Source: Xanthobacter aminoxidans (lineage in GTDB: Bacteria; Pseudomonadota; Alphaproteobacteria; Rhizobiales; Xanthobacteraceae). From it: a DNA stretch of 64,000 nucleotides. The stretch is taken from the NCBI RefSeq assembly GCF_023571765.1, contig NZ_JAMJXC010000002.1:496001-560000 (forward strand), given 5' to 3'. Within the stretch, counting starts at the first letter, position 1. The number at the start of each line of letters is the position of its first letter. A program made the translations under genes and the position numbers. Below are positions 7,284 through 18,830 of the stretch, piece by piece. Below the pieces are notes generated by a model. The model worked only from the letters and a program-made list of their open reading frames with translations, had not been told where the DNA came from and made no database searches.

Positions 7284-8933
7284 TCAACCGCTGCGTGTAT
7301 TGCAACCGCAAAGCGGTACGGAAGCTAGCGCCAGAGCAGCTGCCAGAAGCCCGGGGACCAATATACGGTCAAGCTTGGCTGCAACGGAAACCGTTTGCAG
7401 CGGCTTTGGCAGGGGACCATCCACCAGACCCTCCTGCCCGAGGTCACGTGATGCGACAATACGTCCCATAGGATCAACGATTGCAGAAATCCCCGTGTTC
7501 GCCGCGCGGACCAGCGGAAGCCCTTCCTCTACAGCGCGCATGCGGGCCTGCGCGAAATGCTGGTAGGGACCGGGGGTCAGGCCAAACCACGCGTCATTCG
7601 TGAGATTGAGCAACCAGGCCGGGCGTGGACCCTGGGGAACTACCTTTCCAGGAAAGATAATTTCGTAACATACAAGCGGAGAGGCGAGCGGCAGTCCGGG
7701 GATCTGGAGCGCGCGGAGTTCCGCGCCGGAAGAGAAACCACCCCGTACACGCGTAAGTTGTTCCAGGCCAAGGGCCTCAAGCTCCGCCTGGAACGGCAGA
7801 TACTCTCCGAATGGCACCAGATGAACCTTGTCGGTGTTGGTCAGCACCCGCCCGCGATGGTCCATCACCCTGATCGAGTTGAAGAACGGCGACCGCTGGC
7901 CGGGCGGAGGGAAGTCGTAGCGGACGGCGCCCGTCACCAGCGTCACGTTGGGCGGCAGGGCCGCAGCAATGGCCTCGGCTGCCCAGGGTTCACGCTCATA
8001 GATGAAGGGAAAGGAGGATTCCGGCCAGATCAGCACCGTGACGTCAGCGAGCCCGCCCGGATAGGTCTCGCTCTTCCCTGCACTCAGCGCGAGATAGTCT
8101 TTCAGGATCTGCTCGCGCCGGTCATAGGCGAACTTCTTGTCCTGCGAGAGGTTCGGCTGCATCACCCGGAGCGCCACGCCGGGCACGGTCTCAAGCGGCG
8201 TCACGGACAGGCGATAGCCACCCCACAGCGCCGTCCCAGCGATGACCAGCGCCGCCGCGCTGACGGCGGCAAGACCCCGGCGGCCGGGGTTCAGGAGCAG
8301 GACCGGCGTGGACAGCAGGAGCACGCAGAAGAAGGTGAGGCCCCAGACGCCGACCACGGATGCCGCCTGCATCAGCAGCAGATCGTCGGAGACCGCATAG
8401 CCATAGGTGTTCCAGGGAAAGCCGGTGAGCACATGGCCGCGCAGCCATTCCGCCAGCGTCAGACCGAAGGTGAGCGCGAACAGCCTGAGGCCGCCCTTCG
8501 ACCACAGGAGCCGCGCCACCACCGTTCCGAACGCCGTGAACAGCGCCAGCCCCGCCGGCATGGAGACCACCGCAAACGGCAGCAGCCAGCCGAACACGTC
8601 CGCCTCCACGAGGAAGGCCGCGCCGATCCACCAGAGGGAGGCGAGGAAATAGCCGAAGCCGAACCACCAGCCGACCCCCGCGGCCGCCACGAGACGAGTC
8701 TTGAGATCGCCACGGCAGCCGTCGAGGAGCAGCACGAGGACCGGAAAGCTGAGCGCCAGCACCGGCCACAGATCGAAGGGCGGCATGGCGAGGGCGCCGA
8801 CCGCCCCCGCCGTCCACGCGACGAAGCGCCGGCGCCAGCCGGTGAGGAAGCGCAGCATCAGGATGCGCCCGCGCCACGACAGGCCTGTCGTGGGCGCGCC
8901 GCGGCGGGGGGCGACCTTGGAGGGAAAAGCCAC
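7284..8933 (-). CDS. lnt: Apolipoprotein N-acyltransferase
   Basis: A 549-residue inner-membrane enzyme that adds the third acyl chain to the N-terminal cysteine of lipoproteins. Several hydrophobic segments fill the N-terminal 230 residues. A periplasmic nitrilase-like domain follows, with the expected Glu/Lys/Cys triad in IWPESSFPF, TDKVHLVPFGEYLPF and VCYEIIFP. One further hydrophobic segment lies near the C-terminus (LAAALALASVPL). GTG 8933 is the earliest start; the residues before GRILMLRFL look non-conserved, so an internal ATG near 8858 is possible. It sits 8 bases after corC in the same operon. Confidence 0.93.
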   Translation of the reverse strand: MAFPSKVAPRRGAPTTGLSWRGRILMLRFLTGWRRRFVAWTAGAVGALAMPPFDLWPVLALSFPVLVLLLDGCRGDLKTRLVAAAGVGWWFGFGYFLASLWWIGAAFLVEADVFGWLLPFAVVSMPAGLALFTAFGTVVARLLWSKGGLRLFALTFGLTLAEWLRGHVLTGFPWNTYGYAVSDDLLLMQAASVVGVWGLTFFCVLLLSTPVLLLNPGRRGLAAVSAAALVIAGTALWGGYRLSVTPLETVPGVALRVMQPNLSQDKKFAYDRREQILKDYLALSAGKSETYPGGLADVTVLIWPESSFPFIYEREPWAAEAIAAALPPNVTLVTGAVRYDFPPPGQRSPFFNSIRVMDHRGRVLTNTDKVHLVPFGEYLPFQAELEALGLEQLTRVRGGFSSGAELRALQIPGLPLASPLVCYEIIFPGKVVPQGPRPAWLLNLTNDAWFGLTPGPYQHFAQARMRAVEEGLPLVRAANTGISAIVDPMGRIVASRDLGQEGLVDGPLPKPLQTVSVAAKLDRILVPGLLAAALALASVPLCGCNTRSG

Positions 8934-8941
8934 GCGGAAGG

Positions 8942-9910
8942 TCAGGCGTCGGACGCGGCGTGCCCGGCGGCGGAGCCGTCGAGATCCCGGGGCGGGATGA
9001 TGCGCAGCTTCTTCAGCCTGCGGGGATCGGCATCCACCACGTCCACGTCGAAGCCGCCCGGCAGGGAAATCACCTCGCCGGCCTTGGGCACACGGGAGGC
9101 GATGCGCACCACGAGGCCGCCGACGCTGTCCACCTCCTCCATCGCCTCTTCCGAAGCGAACCCGGTGCCGAGCACTTCCACCGCGGCCTCCAGCGGCGTG
9201 CGGGCATCGGCGAGATAGCTGCCGTCGGGCTGGCGTGTGAGCAGCGTCTCGGCCGCCTCGTCGTGCTCGTCCTCGATCTCGCCGACGATCTCCTCCACCA
9301 CGTCCTCGATGGAGACGAGGCCGTCGGTGCCGCCATATTCGTCGATGACGAGGGCGAGGTGGGTGCGCGCCGCCTGCATGGAGACGAGCAGGTCCACCGC
9401 CGGCATGGAGGGAGGCACATAGAGAATGCGGCGGATGAGGCCGGCGGTCTCCAGCGTCGCGTCGAGATTGACCTTGCCGAGGTCGATCTTGCCCGATTCG
9501 GAGGCGAGGTCGCCGGCGAGGAAGGCGATGAGGTCGCGGATGTGGACCATGCCGACGGGGTCATCCAGCGTGTCGTCGTAGACGACGAGCCGGGAATGAC
9601 CGACGGTCACGAACAGCTTCAGCAGCTCGCCCAGCGGCGCGTCCTTGCGCACGGCGACGATCTCGGCGCGGGGCACCATGATGTCGCCGATGCCCACCTC
9701 CCGCAGGTGCAGGATGTTGCGCAGCATCTTGCGCTCGGATGGGGTGAACTCCCCCTCCTCCTCGGGTGTCTCCGCCGCGGCGAGCACCTCCACGAGGTCG
9801 GTGCGCAGGGAGCCGTGCGGGCGGAACGTGCCGAGGAGGGCACGCAATCGATCGAGAAAACTTTGCGGCTCCGAAGAGCTGGTCTCGGTCGGCTGGTCGA
9901 TGTTGGACAT
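8942..9910 (-). CDS. corC: CBS-domain protein of the CorC/HlyC family
   Basis: A 322-residue cytoplasmic protein. Two CBS repeats (about residues 70-200, with [14 protein letters not shown] and the second containing [14 protein letters not shown]) are followed by the CorC_HlyC transporter-associated domain (about 220-300). Homologues are called hemolysin C or CorC and are linked to Mg/Co efflux or lipoprotein-related functions. ATG 9910 (MSNIDQP) is preferred to a TTG 12 bases upstream. It lies between ybeY and lnt in the conserved order. Confidence 0.9.
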   Translation of the reverse strand: MSNIDQPTETSSSEPQSFLDRLRALLGTFRPHGSLRTDLVEVLAAAETPEEEGEFTPSERKMLRNILHLREVGIGDIMVPRAEIVAVRKDAPLGELLKLFVTVGHSRLVVYDDTLDDPVGMVHIRDLIAFLAGDLASESGKIDLGKVNLDATLETAGLIRRILYVPPSMPAVDLLVSMQAARTHLALVIDEYGGTDGLVSIEDVVEEIVGEIEDEHDEAAETLLTRQPDGSYLADARTPLEAAVEVLGTGFASEEAMEEVDSVGGLVVRIASRVPKAGEVISLPGGFDVDVVDADPRRLKKLRIIPPRDLDGSAAGHAASDA

Positions 9911-9934
9911 GGTCGTTATCAAGCCGCCTTCACG

Positions 9935-10456
9935 TCAGTCCTGGGGCAGGCCATAGGGATCGGCGATCCCAAGGCCCGCGAGGATGTCGCGCTCAAGCGC
10001 CTCCATTTCCTCTGCTTCGTTGTCTTCGAGATGGTCGTAGCCCATGAGGTGCAACGTTCCGTGCACCACCAGATGGGCGAGATGGTCGGCCGGCGCCTTG
10101 TCCTCCGCCTCGGCCTCGCGGCTGAGCGTTTCCAGCGCGACGATGATGTCGCCGAGGGGCTGGGGGGCGTCGATGTCGTCCGGCAGGTCCGGCTGGGGGA
10201 AGGACAGGACGTTGGTCGCCTTGTCCATGTCACGCCAGTCGCGATTGAGCACGCGGATGCGCGCGTCGTCGGTGAGGGTGATGGCCACCTCACACGGCTC
10301 GGGCACGTCCTCGGCGCAGGCGGCCAGCGCCGCCCGGCAGGCCCGGATGGCCACGGCCTCGGCGTCCGCGATGACGGACCAGCCTTCGGCCTCCATCGCG
10401 ACGTCGATGTCCGCGTCGATCTCAGCAACCTGCGCGACGGGGGCGGGCGCGGCCAT
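9935..10456 (-). CDS. ybeY: Endoribonuclease YbeY
   Basis: A 173-residue single-domain metalloprotein needed for 16S rRNA 3' maturation and ribosome quality control. The zinc motif H-x3-H-x5-H is visible in HGTLHLMGYDH. The conserved RDWRDMDKATNVLSFP segment also marks the family. The N-terminal 20 residues are a variable Ala/Asp-rich stretch. It lies 3 bases after phoH. Confidence 0.94.
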   Translation of the reverse strand: MAAPAPVAQVAEIDADIDVAMEAEGWSVIADAEAVAIRACRAALAACAEDVPEPCEVAITLTDDARIRVLNRDWRDMDKATNVLSFPQPDLPDDIDAPQPLGDIIVALETLSREAEAEDKAPADHLAHLVVHGTLHLMGYDHLEDNEAEEMEALERDILAGLGIADPYGLPQD

Positions 10457-10459
10457 GGC

Positions 10460-11587
10460 TCAGCTCCCCGCCTTGCCGGCGAGGCGGGCGGAGGCGGCCT
10501 CGATCTTGGCCGCGTCGAGCTTTTCGTAGGCCGAGACGATGCGTTGCACCAGTTCGTGGCGCACCACGTCCTCGGCCTTGAAATGGCAGATGCCGACGCC
10601 CTCGACGCCCTCCAGCAGCCGCACCGCCTCGGCGAGACCGGAGATCTGCCCGCCGGGCAGGTCGGTCTGGCTCGGGTCGCCGGTGACGATCATGTGGGAG
10701 TTCTCGCCGAGGCGCGTGAGGAACATCTTCATCTGCATGGACGTGGCATTCTGCGCCTCGTCCAGGATCACCGCGGCGTTGGAGAGGGTGCGGCCACGCA
10801 TGAAGGCGAGCGGGGCGATCTCGATCTCGCCGGACTGCAGCGCCCGCTCCACGAAGGGGCGGTCCATCAGGTCATACAGCGCGTCGTAGATGGGTCGCAG
10901 GTACGGGTCCACCTTCTCCTTCATGTCACCAGGCAGGAAGCCGAGGCGCTCGCCGGCCTCCACGGCCGGACGGGAGAGAATGATCTTGTCCACCATCCGC
11001 CGCTCCAGCAGATGGACGGCATAGGCCACCGCAATCCAGGTCTTGCCGGTGCCGGCGGGACCGTTGCCGAACACCAAAGTGTGCCGCTTCAGGGCGCGGA
11101 TATAGGCATCCTGCGCGGCGGTGCGGGCGCGCACCGGACGGCGGCGCAGATGGATCTCGTCGAACGACTGGCGCTGCTCGGCCGGGTCGAAATCGAACAG
11201 GGAGCCCTGCGAGGTGACTTCGCGGATGGCGCCGTCCACGTCGCCCTGGCTGATGTCGCGGCCCTTGCGCAGCGCCTCATAGAGGTGCTCCAGCACGGCG
11301 CGGGCCTGCTCGCAGGCATCGCGCTCGCCTTCCAGCGTCACGTGATTGCCGCGCGAATCCGCCTTCACCCCCAGCTTGCGCTCGATGAGGGCGAGGTTGC
11401 GGCCGTAATGGCCGAACAGCTGGGTGGCGAGCCGGTTGTCGTCGAAGGCCAGCACCACATGGGCCGCCGGAGGCTCGTCCGGATCGGCCCACGGGGCCGT
11501 GACCGCCGCGCGGGCGGGGCCGGGGGAAGCCTGCGGCGCTGCGGCCGCCAGGGGACGATCACGGTTGTCGCTGCCGGATCTGCGCAA
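10460..11587 (-). CDS. phoH: PhoH-like NTPase
   Basis: A 375-residue P-loop NTPase, thought to act in RNA metabolism together with YbeY. Walker A is GPAGTGKTWIA, Walker B is AVILDEAQN, and the sensor region is MIVTGDPSQTDLP. The N-terminal part (about residues 30-110) is KH-like. The start is TTG at 11587, chosen because GGAGG inside the 3' end of miaB ends seven bases before it, and because the upstream frame enters miaB-antiframe sequence with no family similarity. The gap to the miaB stop is 2 bases. Confidence 0.92.
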   Translation of the reverse strand: MRRSGSDNRDRPLAAAAPQASPGPARAAVTAPWADPDEPPAAHVVLAFDDNRLATQLFGHYGRNLALIERKLGVKADSRGNHVTLEGERDACEQARAVLEHLYEALRKGRDISQGDVDGAIREVTSQGSLFDFDPAEQRQSFDEIHLRRRPVRARTAAQDAYIRALKRHTLVFGNGPAGTGKTWIAVAYAVHLLERRMVDKIILSRPAVEAGERLGFLPGDMKEKVDPYLRPIYDALYDLMDRPFVERALQSGEIEIAPLAFMRGRTLSNAAVILDEAQNATSMQMKMFLTRLGENSHMIVTGDPSQTDLPGGQISGLAEAVRLLEGVEGVGICHFKAEDVVRHELVQRIVSAYEKLDAAKIEAASARLAGKAGS

Positions 11588-11589
11588 GC

Positions 11590-12978
<1,389 letters not shown>

Positions 12979-13115
12979 GTCGCCTGTTCTGTCGCCGTCG
13001 ATCTTCGCGTGTGGGCGCGACGCGATCGTGACGCCAGCTCTTGTCGCCCCCTTGATGGTTCCGTGAGGCTTTGATCCTACCGGCAAACCCGGCGGATGGA
13101 AATGGGCGGCGGGTC

Positions 13116-14264
13116 TTAGTCGGCTGATGCGGCTGCCCTCCACTCGGCGAGGACCGCGGGATCGGTCTCCACAGGTACCCGTCGGGTGGCCTGCCGCGTG
13201 ATCGCTGCGGCATCCGAAAGCCGCCCCAACGCCCACACCGCAGCACCTCTGACCAGAGCGGATTCATCCGCCAGCCGCGCTTCCACCAGCGGCAGGAGCG
13301 CGGCATCTCCTGAATTGCCGATGGCGATCAGCACGTTGCGCACGAAGCGGTCGCGGCCGATCCGTTTGATCGGGCTTTTGGGGAAGCGGGCGCGGAAGGC
13401 GGCGTCGTCCAGCGCTACCAGCTCGGCAAGCGGCGGGGCGTCGTTCTCCGCGCGGGCGGCGAGCTTCGCCTCCTGGCCCATCTGGGCGAACTTGTTCCAG
13501 GGGCAGGCGGCGAGGCAGTCGTCGCAGCCATAGATGCGGTTGCCCATGAGCGGGCGCAGCTCGGCCGGGATCGGCCCCTTGTGCTCGATGGTGAGGTAGG
13601 AGATGCAGCGGCGCGCATCGATGACGTAGGGCGCGGGAAACGCTGCGGTCGGGCAGGCATCGAGACAGGCGCGGCAGGAGCCGCAATGGTCTTTCTCCGG
13701 CGCATCGGGATGAAGCTCCAGCGTGGTGGCGATGGCGCCGAGGAACAGCCAGGAGCCGAATTCCCGCGAGACCAGATTGGTGTGCCGCCCCTGCCAGCCG
13801 AGCCCGGCTGCGGCGGCGAGCGGCTTCTCCATGAGGGGCGCGGTATCCACGAACACCTTCACGTCTGATGTGACGCCGCGCCGTCCGGCCTCCGCCAGCA
13901 GCGCGCGAGCGACGCGCTTGAGCTTCGGCTTGATGATGTCGTGATAGTCCTCGGCCCGCGCATAGACCGAGATGGCGCCGGCGCTCTTTTGTGCGAGCAC
14001 CGCGCGGGGGTCTTCCGAAGGGCCGTAATTGAGGCCGAGCAGGATGACGCTGCGCATGTCCGGCCATAGCGTCAGGGGATCGGCGCGGCGGTCCAGCGTC
14101 TCGGCCATCCAGCCCATGTCGCCGTATGCGCCGTCCGCGACCCAGGCACGGAGCTTCGCTCCGGCGGGCGCGGCAGCCTCGGGCCGGGCGATGCCTACGG
14201 CATCGAACCCTTCTTCACGGGCGAGGCGGCGGACGATCTCCTCCAGGCCGCCCGCGTCCGTCAG
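13116..14264 (-). CDS. queG: Epoxyqueuosine reductase QueG
   Basis: A 382-residue cobalamin- and Fe-S-dependent enzyme for the last step of queuosine synthesis in tRNA. Two ferredoxin-like clusters are visible ([17 protein letters not shown], and [13 protein letters not shown]), and the C-terminal 90 residues look like a HEAT-type repeat ([20 protein letters not shown]). No ATG, GTG or TTG lies in frame near the expected start. The best candidate is CTG at 14264, which overlaps the upstream GST stop as CTGA, in the same style as the ATGA and GTGA overlaps elsewhere. Translation by coupling is inferred. Confidence 0.9.
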   Translation of the reverse strand: MTDAGGLEEIVRRLAREEGFDAVGIARPEAAAPAGAKLRAWVADGAYGDMGWMAETLDRRADPLTLWPDMRSVILLGLNYGPSEDPRAVLAQKSAGAISVYARAEDYHDIIKPKLKRVARALLAEAGRRGVTSDVKVFVDTAPLMEKPLAAAAGLGWQGRHTNLVSREFGSWLFLGAIATTLELHPDAPEKDHCGSCRACLDACPTAAFPAPYVIDARRCISYLTIEHKGPIPAELRPLMGNRIYGCDDCLAACPWNKFAQMGQEAKLAARAENDAPPLAELVALDDAAFRARFPKSPIKRIGRDRFVRNVLIAIGNSGDAALLPLVEARLADESALVRGAAVWALGRLSDAAAITRQATRRVPVETDPAVLAEWRAAASAD

Positions 14265-14950
14265 AAATCGAGGTCCGCGTAGGTCTTGGAGGGGGGCATC
14301 CCCGGGATGCTCTCGGTGAGCAGGGCGCGGAAGGTCGGGCGCGACTTGATCCGCGCGTACCAGTCCCTCGCGTGCTCGTCCTCGTCCCACGGTACATCGC
14401 CCAGATAGTCGGCCACCGAGAGATGCGCGGCGGCGGCAAGGTCGGCCTGGCTCAGCTTCTCGCCGGCGAGCCATTTGCGCGCCTTGGCCAGCCAGCCGAT
14501 GTACTTCAGATGATAGCGCAGATTGGCACGCGCCATACGCAGCGAGGTCGCGTCCGGCGAACCGCCGCCCTGCTCGCGCGTCATGTAGCGCTTGTGGATG
14601 CGCTCGCGCACCAGCGGCTCGGTCGATTCGACATACATCTTCTCGTTGAACCACTGGGTCAGCCGGCGCACCTCCACGCGGCCGGCGGGGTCCTCCGGAA
14701 GAAGCCGGTGGGTGCCGAGGGCGAGGCCCCGGGTTTCATCGAGATATTCGGCGATGATGAAGGCGCCCGGCACCGAGGCCGCCATCTCCTCCACGATCAC
14801 CGGCGTCTCCCCCGACGGATTGAGCGCGAGGAATCCCGGCCGTCGCTCCCACACGCGCTCCTCCACCAGCTCCGGCTCCAGGCCGTACTCGGCGAGCAGC
14901 AGGCGGACGAATCGGGAATGTGGGCAGAAGGGATGATGATGCAGGTACAT
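14261..14950 (-). CDS. Glutathione S-transferase family protein
   Basis: A 229-residue protein with an N-terminal thioredoxin-like domain ([19 protein letters not shown]; a Cys-Pro-His-Ser stretch in place of a classical redox pair; [11 protein letters not shown] as the cis-Pro loop) and an all-helical C-terminal domain. The substrate is unknown. It is the promoter-proximal partner of queG, with a 4-base overlap. The upstream region is shared divergently with uppP. Confidence 0.88.
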   Translation of the reverse strand: MYLHHHPFCPHSRFVRLLLAEYGLEPELVEERVWERRPGFLALNPSGETPVIVEEMAASVPGAFIIAEYLDETRGLALGTHRLLPEDPAGRVEVRRLTQWFNEKMYVESTEPLVRERIHKRYMTREQGGGSPDATSLRMARANLRYHLKYIGWLAKARKWLAGEKLSQADLAAAAHLSVADYLGDVPWDEDEHARDWYARIKSRPTFRALLTESIPGMPPSKTYADLDF

Positions 14951-15302
14951 GGGCCGATTTCGCCGGGGGTCGAAGGGAGGGGGCGAGGCACCCGGCGTGT
15001 CCTATGATTAGAAGCCGAACCTTTCCGATTGGTTCCTCCCTGCTGCAGCGCGGGCCGACGCCCTGTCGCTGTCGCATTTCGCATTTCGATCATGGTAAGC
15101 GGATCGCTAACGACGCGGTGCAGGCAGCAATCCCTTGCCGTGAGGTTATTTGCCGGGCTGTTGCGACGCGGCCACAGCTTGGCCTGAAAAGCGCCGGCGG
15201 CCTCGGCCCTCCCCTTCCGTTGCGGCGCACCACGTTGCACCCGCGAAGGCAAGCGGAGAGGATGGCGCCCGTCTCGTTCCCGCCTCCCGGATTTTCTCAC
15301 CC
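14951..15302. other. Divergent intergenic region between GST and uppP
   Basis: 352 bases with no convincing coding frame. It must hold the promoters of the leftward GST-queG pair and of rightward uppP. No clear -35/-10 pair, riboswitch or strong repeat was recognised. Confidence 0.5.
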
Positions 15303-16109
15303 ATGACTCTCGGCGACATGCTCGAAGCGCTCGTTCTCGGCCTGCTGGAAGGGCTGACGGAATTCATCCCCGTCTCTTCCACCGCCCACATCCTGCTGGC
15401 GGGGCATTTCCTCGGCTTCGAGAGCAATGGCCACACGTTCGAGGTGCTGATCCAGCTCGGCGCGGTGCTTGCCATCCTCACCGTCTATTTCCAGCGCTTC
15501 CTGCGCGTCGCCCAGCAGCTGCCCACAAATCCGGGGGCGCGGCGCTTCGTCATCGGCGTCCTCATCGCCTTCCTGCCGGCGGCCGTGATCGGCGCGGCGG
15601 CGCACGGCTTCATCAAGAGCGTACTGTTCGAGACGCCGGTGCTGATCTGCGGCACGCTGATCTTCGGCGGCATCATCCTCCTGTTCATCGACAAGGTGGT
15701 GCCGGCGCCGCGCTACAACAACGCCATGGGCCTGCCCTGGCACATCGCGCTCATCATCGGCTTCTTCCAGTGCCTGGCCATGATCCCGGGCATGTCGCGC
15801 TCCGGCTCGACCATCGTCGGCGCCATGCTGATGGGCGTGGACAAGCGGGCGGCGGCGGAATTCTCGTTCTTCCTCGCCTTGCCCACCATGTTCGGCGCGT
15901 TCGCCTACGACCTCTACAAGAACCGCGGCAACCTCTCGATGGACGATGGCCTGCTCATCGTCATCGGCTTCGTGGCGGCGTTCTGCGCGGCGGTGGTGGT
16001 GGTGAAGTCGCTGCTCGATTTCGTGTCGAAGCACGGCTATGCGCCATTCGGCTGGTGGCGCATCGCGGTGGGCATCGCCGGCCTCATCGGCCTCGCGCTG
16101 GTCGGCTGA
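15303..16109 (+). CDS. uppP: Undecaprenyl-diphosphatase UppP (BacA)
   Basis: A 268-residue integral membrane enzyme that recycles undecaprenyl diphosphate for peptidoglycan and polysaccharide synthesis. The two catalytic motifs are present: [14 protein letters not shown] near the N-terminus, and [10 protein letters not shown] in the second inverted repeat. About eight hydrophobic segments are visible. ATG 15303 starts directly at the conserved [17 protein letters not shown]; the open frame upstream is not conserved. It converges on the small gene at 16117. Confidence 0.95.
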   Translation: MTLGDMLEALVLGLLEGLTEFIPVSSTAHILLAGHFLGFESNGHTFEVLIQLGAVLAILTVYFQRFLRVAQQLPTNPGARRFVIGVLIAFLPAAVIGAAAHGFIKSVLFETPVLICGTLIFGGIILLFIDKVVPAPRYNNAMGLPWHIALIIGFFQCLAMIPGMSRSGSTIVGAMLMGVDKRAAAEFSFFLALPTMFGAFAYDLYKNRGNLSMDDGLLIVIGFVAAFCAAVVVVKSLLDFVSKHGYAPFGWWRIAVGIAGLIGLALVG

Positions 16110-16116
16110 GGCGGCC

Positions 16117-16311
16117 TCAGAAGTCGGTGGCGATGCCGCCGACTTCCCAGTCGCCGTAACGCACGGGCTCCGGGCCGTCGCGGCCGTTGATCTCCTTCGG
16201 CCGGTCCTTCTGCGCCGCGTCGATGGCCGCACGACGGGCCTCGGCCTCCGCCAGCGCGCGCTTGGCCGCCTCGCTCAGGGGCTTGCGCGGCTCCGTCTTG
16301 TCCTCGTCCAT
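16117..16311 (-). CDS. DUF1674/SDHAF4-like succinate dehydrogenase assembly factor
   Basis: A 64-residue protein. The N-terminal half is charged and helical (LSEAAKRALAEAEARRAA). The C-terminus carries the family signature GRDGPEPVRYGDWEVGG and ends in ATDF. Mitochondrial and bacterial SDHAF4 proteins bind flavinylated SdhA and help complex II assembly. The reading frame is open further upstream to 16458, but ATG 16311 matches the family length. It lies tail to tail with uppP. Confidence 0.82.
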   Translation of the reverse strand: MDEDKTEPRKPLSEAAKRALAEAEARRAAIDAAQKDRPKEINGRDGPEPVRYGDWEVGGIATDF

Positions 16312-16472
16312 GGTCCCGTCTCCAAACACGGCGCGAGGCATCCTTCCGGTTGAGGATCGGCCTACCTCACCCGTTCGCAACCTTGCACCCACCGCGGAAA
16401 GCATGCTAGCAGCGCCGCGCTTTCCGGTCGTGCCCGCGGGGCCGACCCAACACCCCACGGATGGAGATGCGC

Positions 16473-16952
16473 ATGGCCTCGCAGAATGGCGGCCCCAACC
16501 CGAATGCGGCGCCGTCGCTGAATGTGCTCGCGCAATATATCAAGGATTTCTCCTTCGAGAATCCCAATGCGCCGCGCTCCCTCGCCGCTCCTCCGAGCCA
16601 GCCCGACGTCAACATCCAGATCCACGTCAACGCCAAGCCGGGCGGCAATGGCGAGTTTGAGGTCGAGCTGAAGATCGACGGCGGCGCCAGCATCGAAGGC
16701 AACACCCTGTTCGCCTTCGAGCTGGTCTATGCCGGCGTGTTCCGCATCCTCAACATTCCGGAGCAGAGCCTGCAGCCGGTGGTGCTCATCGAGTGCCCGC
16801 GCCTGCTCTTCCCGTTTGCCCGCCAGATCATCGCCGACGCGGTGCGCAACGGCGGCTTCCCGCCCCTGATGATCGATCCGGTCGACTTCGCCGCGCTCTA
16901 CCAGCAGCGTCTGCAGGCGGAAGCCGAGCGTCTCCAGGCCGGCCAGGCCTGA
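16473..16952 (+). CDS. secB: Protein-export chaperone SecB
   Basis: A 159-residue cytosolic chaperone that keeps preproteins unfolded for SecA. Family features include [38 protein letters not shown] and [32 protein letters not shown] 16473 has GGAG six bases upstream; the in-frame ATG at 16461 lacks one. A strong terminator follows. Confidence 0.95.
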   Translation: MASQNGGPNPNAAPSLNVLAQYIKDFSFENPNAPRSLAAPPSQPDVNIQIHVNAKPGGNGEFEVELKIDGGASIEGNTLFAFELVYAGVFRILNIPEQSLQPVVLIECPRLLFPFARQIIADAVRNGGFPPLMIDPVDFAALYQQRLQAEAERLQAGQA

Positions 16953-16980
16953 GCCTCGCCCCGTCCTGATCTTCGACAGA

Positions 16981-17023
16981 GCCCGCCGCCGCAGCGCCAG
17001 ACGCCTGCGGCGGCGGGCTTTTT
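16981..17023 (+). terminator. Strong intrinsic terminator of secB
   Basis: A perfect 14-bp GC-rich stem (16981-16994 with 17005-17018, GCCCGCCGCCGCAG and its complement) around a 10-base loop is followed by TTTTT (17019-17023). Confidence 0.9.
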
Positions 17024-17134
17024 CGTGCGGTCCTTTTCCTTTTGCCCGCGCCCGTCATTGTGGCAGGCTCCGCCGCGCCGGAGCGGCGCCAGTGGTGGCG
17101 CCGCGGGGGCGCGGGAGGCATTCCGGGCGCGGCG

Positions 17135-18745
17135 ATGCGATCCATCCGTTTCAAGCTGGCCGCGCTGGCGGGCGCCACGGCGATTCTCGCGGTGCTTGCG
17201 GGCTTCAGCGTGCTCATCGCCCTGCGTGCCGTGGACGGGGCGCTGGAGGCGGCGGTGTCGGCCCAGCAGCGGCTCGATGTGCTGACCGAGATTTCCGCCC
17301 GCCTCTCCGAGTACGGCCTTGCCGCCATTGCCGCCACCGAAAGCCCCACCGCGGGCGCCGGCCGGCTTGAGGACGCGCGTTCGCGCGTTTCGGCCCTGCT
17401 TGAGGCCTCGACCGTGAAGGCGGTCCAGGCGGCGCCCGACGCGTCGAGCGGCCTCAGGCCGCAGGAACGCCTGCTGGCCCGTCTCAGGGCGGATTTCATT
17501 TCCCTCGACCGGCAGATCACCGCCGCGACCCGTGATCCGGATACCGTGCGCCGGGGCGACCGGGTGCGCGGCTCCCTTAACGCCTTCGCCGCCTCGGCCG
17601 GGCCGACGCTCTCCCTGCTGGTGGAAAGCGAGCGTCGCGGCGTCACGGCTGCGCGGGAGGAGGCGGTGGCGCTGGCGGATCGGCTGCGGATCGGCGCGGT
17701 GGCCATTGCGCTGGCCGTGTTCGCCGCGGCGCTGGTGCTGTATCGCGCGCTGGCCCAGCCGCTGCTCGGCCGGCTCAAGGAGATCGACCGCGCGGCCGCC
17801 GCCATCGGCCGCGGCGATCTCTCCGCCCGCCTCGCCATCGGCCAGCGGGACGAACTGGGCGTGCTGATGGCCCGCTTCAACCGCATGGCCGCCCTCCTGG
17901 CGCGCCGCGAGCGAAAGGTGGCGCAGGACCGGGCGGGACTGGAGAAGACGGTGGCGGACCGCACCGCGGACCTCACCGAGGCAAACGCCCGTCTTGGCGC
18001 CATCGATGCGTCCCGGCGCCGCTTCTTCACCGATGTGAGCCATGAATTGCGCACGCCGCTCACCGTCATCATCGGCGAATGCGACGTGACCCAGCGGGCG
18101 CCGGCCATCCCGGAGTCGGTGAGCCGCGCGGTGCTCACCACCATCCGCAAGCGCGCCGGCATGCTTCACCGCCGGGTGGAGGATCTGCTGCGGGTCGCCC
18201 GTTCCGAGAGCGGGGAGATCGAGCTGGTGTTCCAGGACACCCCCCTCGCGCCCCTTCTTACCGATGCCGTGGCGGGGCTGGAGCCGGTGGCGCGGCGGCA
18301 GGGCGTCGCGCTGGTGCTTCACGCGCCGGAGCCGGGCCTCGTCGTGCATGCGGATCGCGAATGGCTCCGGCAGGTGGTGGAAGGCCTGATCGACAACGCC
18401 CTGCGTCACGGTCGCCCCCTCACCCGCGTCACCGTTTCGGTCGGGCACGGGGCCGATGCGGAGGGGCATGCGGTCGACATCATCGGCATCACGGACGATG
18501 GATGCGGCATTCCGCCCGAGGCCCGTGCCCGGCTGTTCGAGCGTTTCGCGCGCGGCGGCCGGCTCGGCGATGCCTCTGGCTTCGGCCTGGGGCTGGCCCT
18601 CGCCGATTGGGTGGTGACGCGGCACGGCGGACGTATCACACTGGAGGACGGCGAGGCGGGAGGCACCCGGGTGGTGATCGCATTGCCGCAGGCCGCAGCG
18701 GCCGGGGCGAGCGAACCCGCGGCAGAGCCCGGCCCCGCGATCTGA
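17135..18745 (+). CDS. Membrane-bound sensor histidine kinase
   Basis: A 536-residue sensor kinase. An N-terminal transmembrane segment (about residues 7-30) and a second one (about 185-205, VAIALAVFAAALVLYRAL) flank a periplasmic sensing region. A HAMP-like linker, an HisKA domain with H303 in FFTDVSHELRTPLT, and a HATPase domain (N box VEGLIDNALRHG, G1 ITDDGCGIP, G2 GFGLGLAL) follow. It lies immediately upstream of an OmpR-type regulator and the pqq genes. Two-component pairs control pqq and methanol dehydrogenase genes in other methylotrophs, so a similar role is inferred. ATG 17135 precedes the first membrane segment; the frame is open to 17042. Confidence 0.88.
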   Translation: MRSIRFKLAALAGATAILAVLAGFSVLIALRAVDGALEAAVSAQQRLDVLTEISARLSEYGLAAIAATESPTAGAGRLEDARSRVSALLEASTVKAVQAAPDASSGLRPQERLLARLRADFISLDRQITAATRDPDTVRRGDRVRGSLNAFAASAGPTLSLLVESERRGVTAAREEAVALADRLRIGAVAIALAVFAAALVLYRALAQPLLGRLKEIDRAAAAIGRGDLSARLAIGQRDELGVLMARFNRMAALLARRERKVAQDRAGLEKTVADRTADLTEANARLGAIDASRRRFFTDVSHELRTPLTVIIGECDVTQRAPAIPESVSRAVLTTIRKRAGMLHRRVEDLLRVARSESGEIELVFQDTPLAPLLTDAVAGLEPVARRQGVALVLHAPEPGLVVHADREWLRQVVEGLIDNALRHGRPLTRVTVSVGHGADAEGHAVDIIGITDDGCGIPPEARARLFERFARGGRLGDASGFGLGLALADWVVTRHGGRITLEDGEAGGTRVVIALPQAAAAGASEPAAEPGPAI

Positions 18746-18830
18746 CCGGCAACCCAACGCCGGCATTTCCGACAGGGCCTGCGGGCCGCGCACGCGGTCC
18801 GGGACAGCCCGAACGGGCACAGGAGGAACC

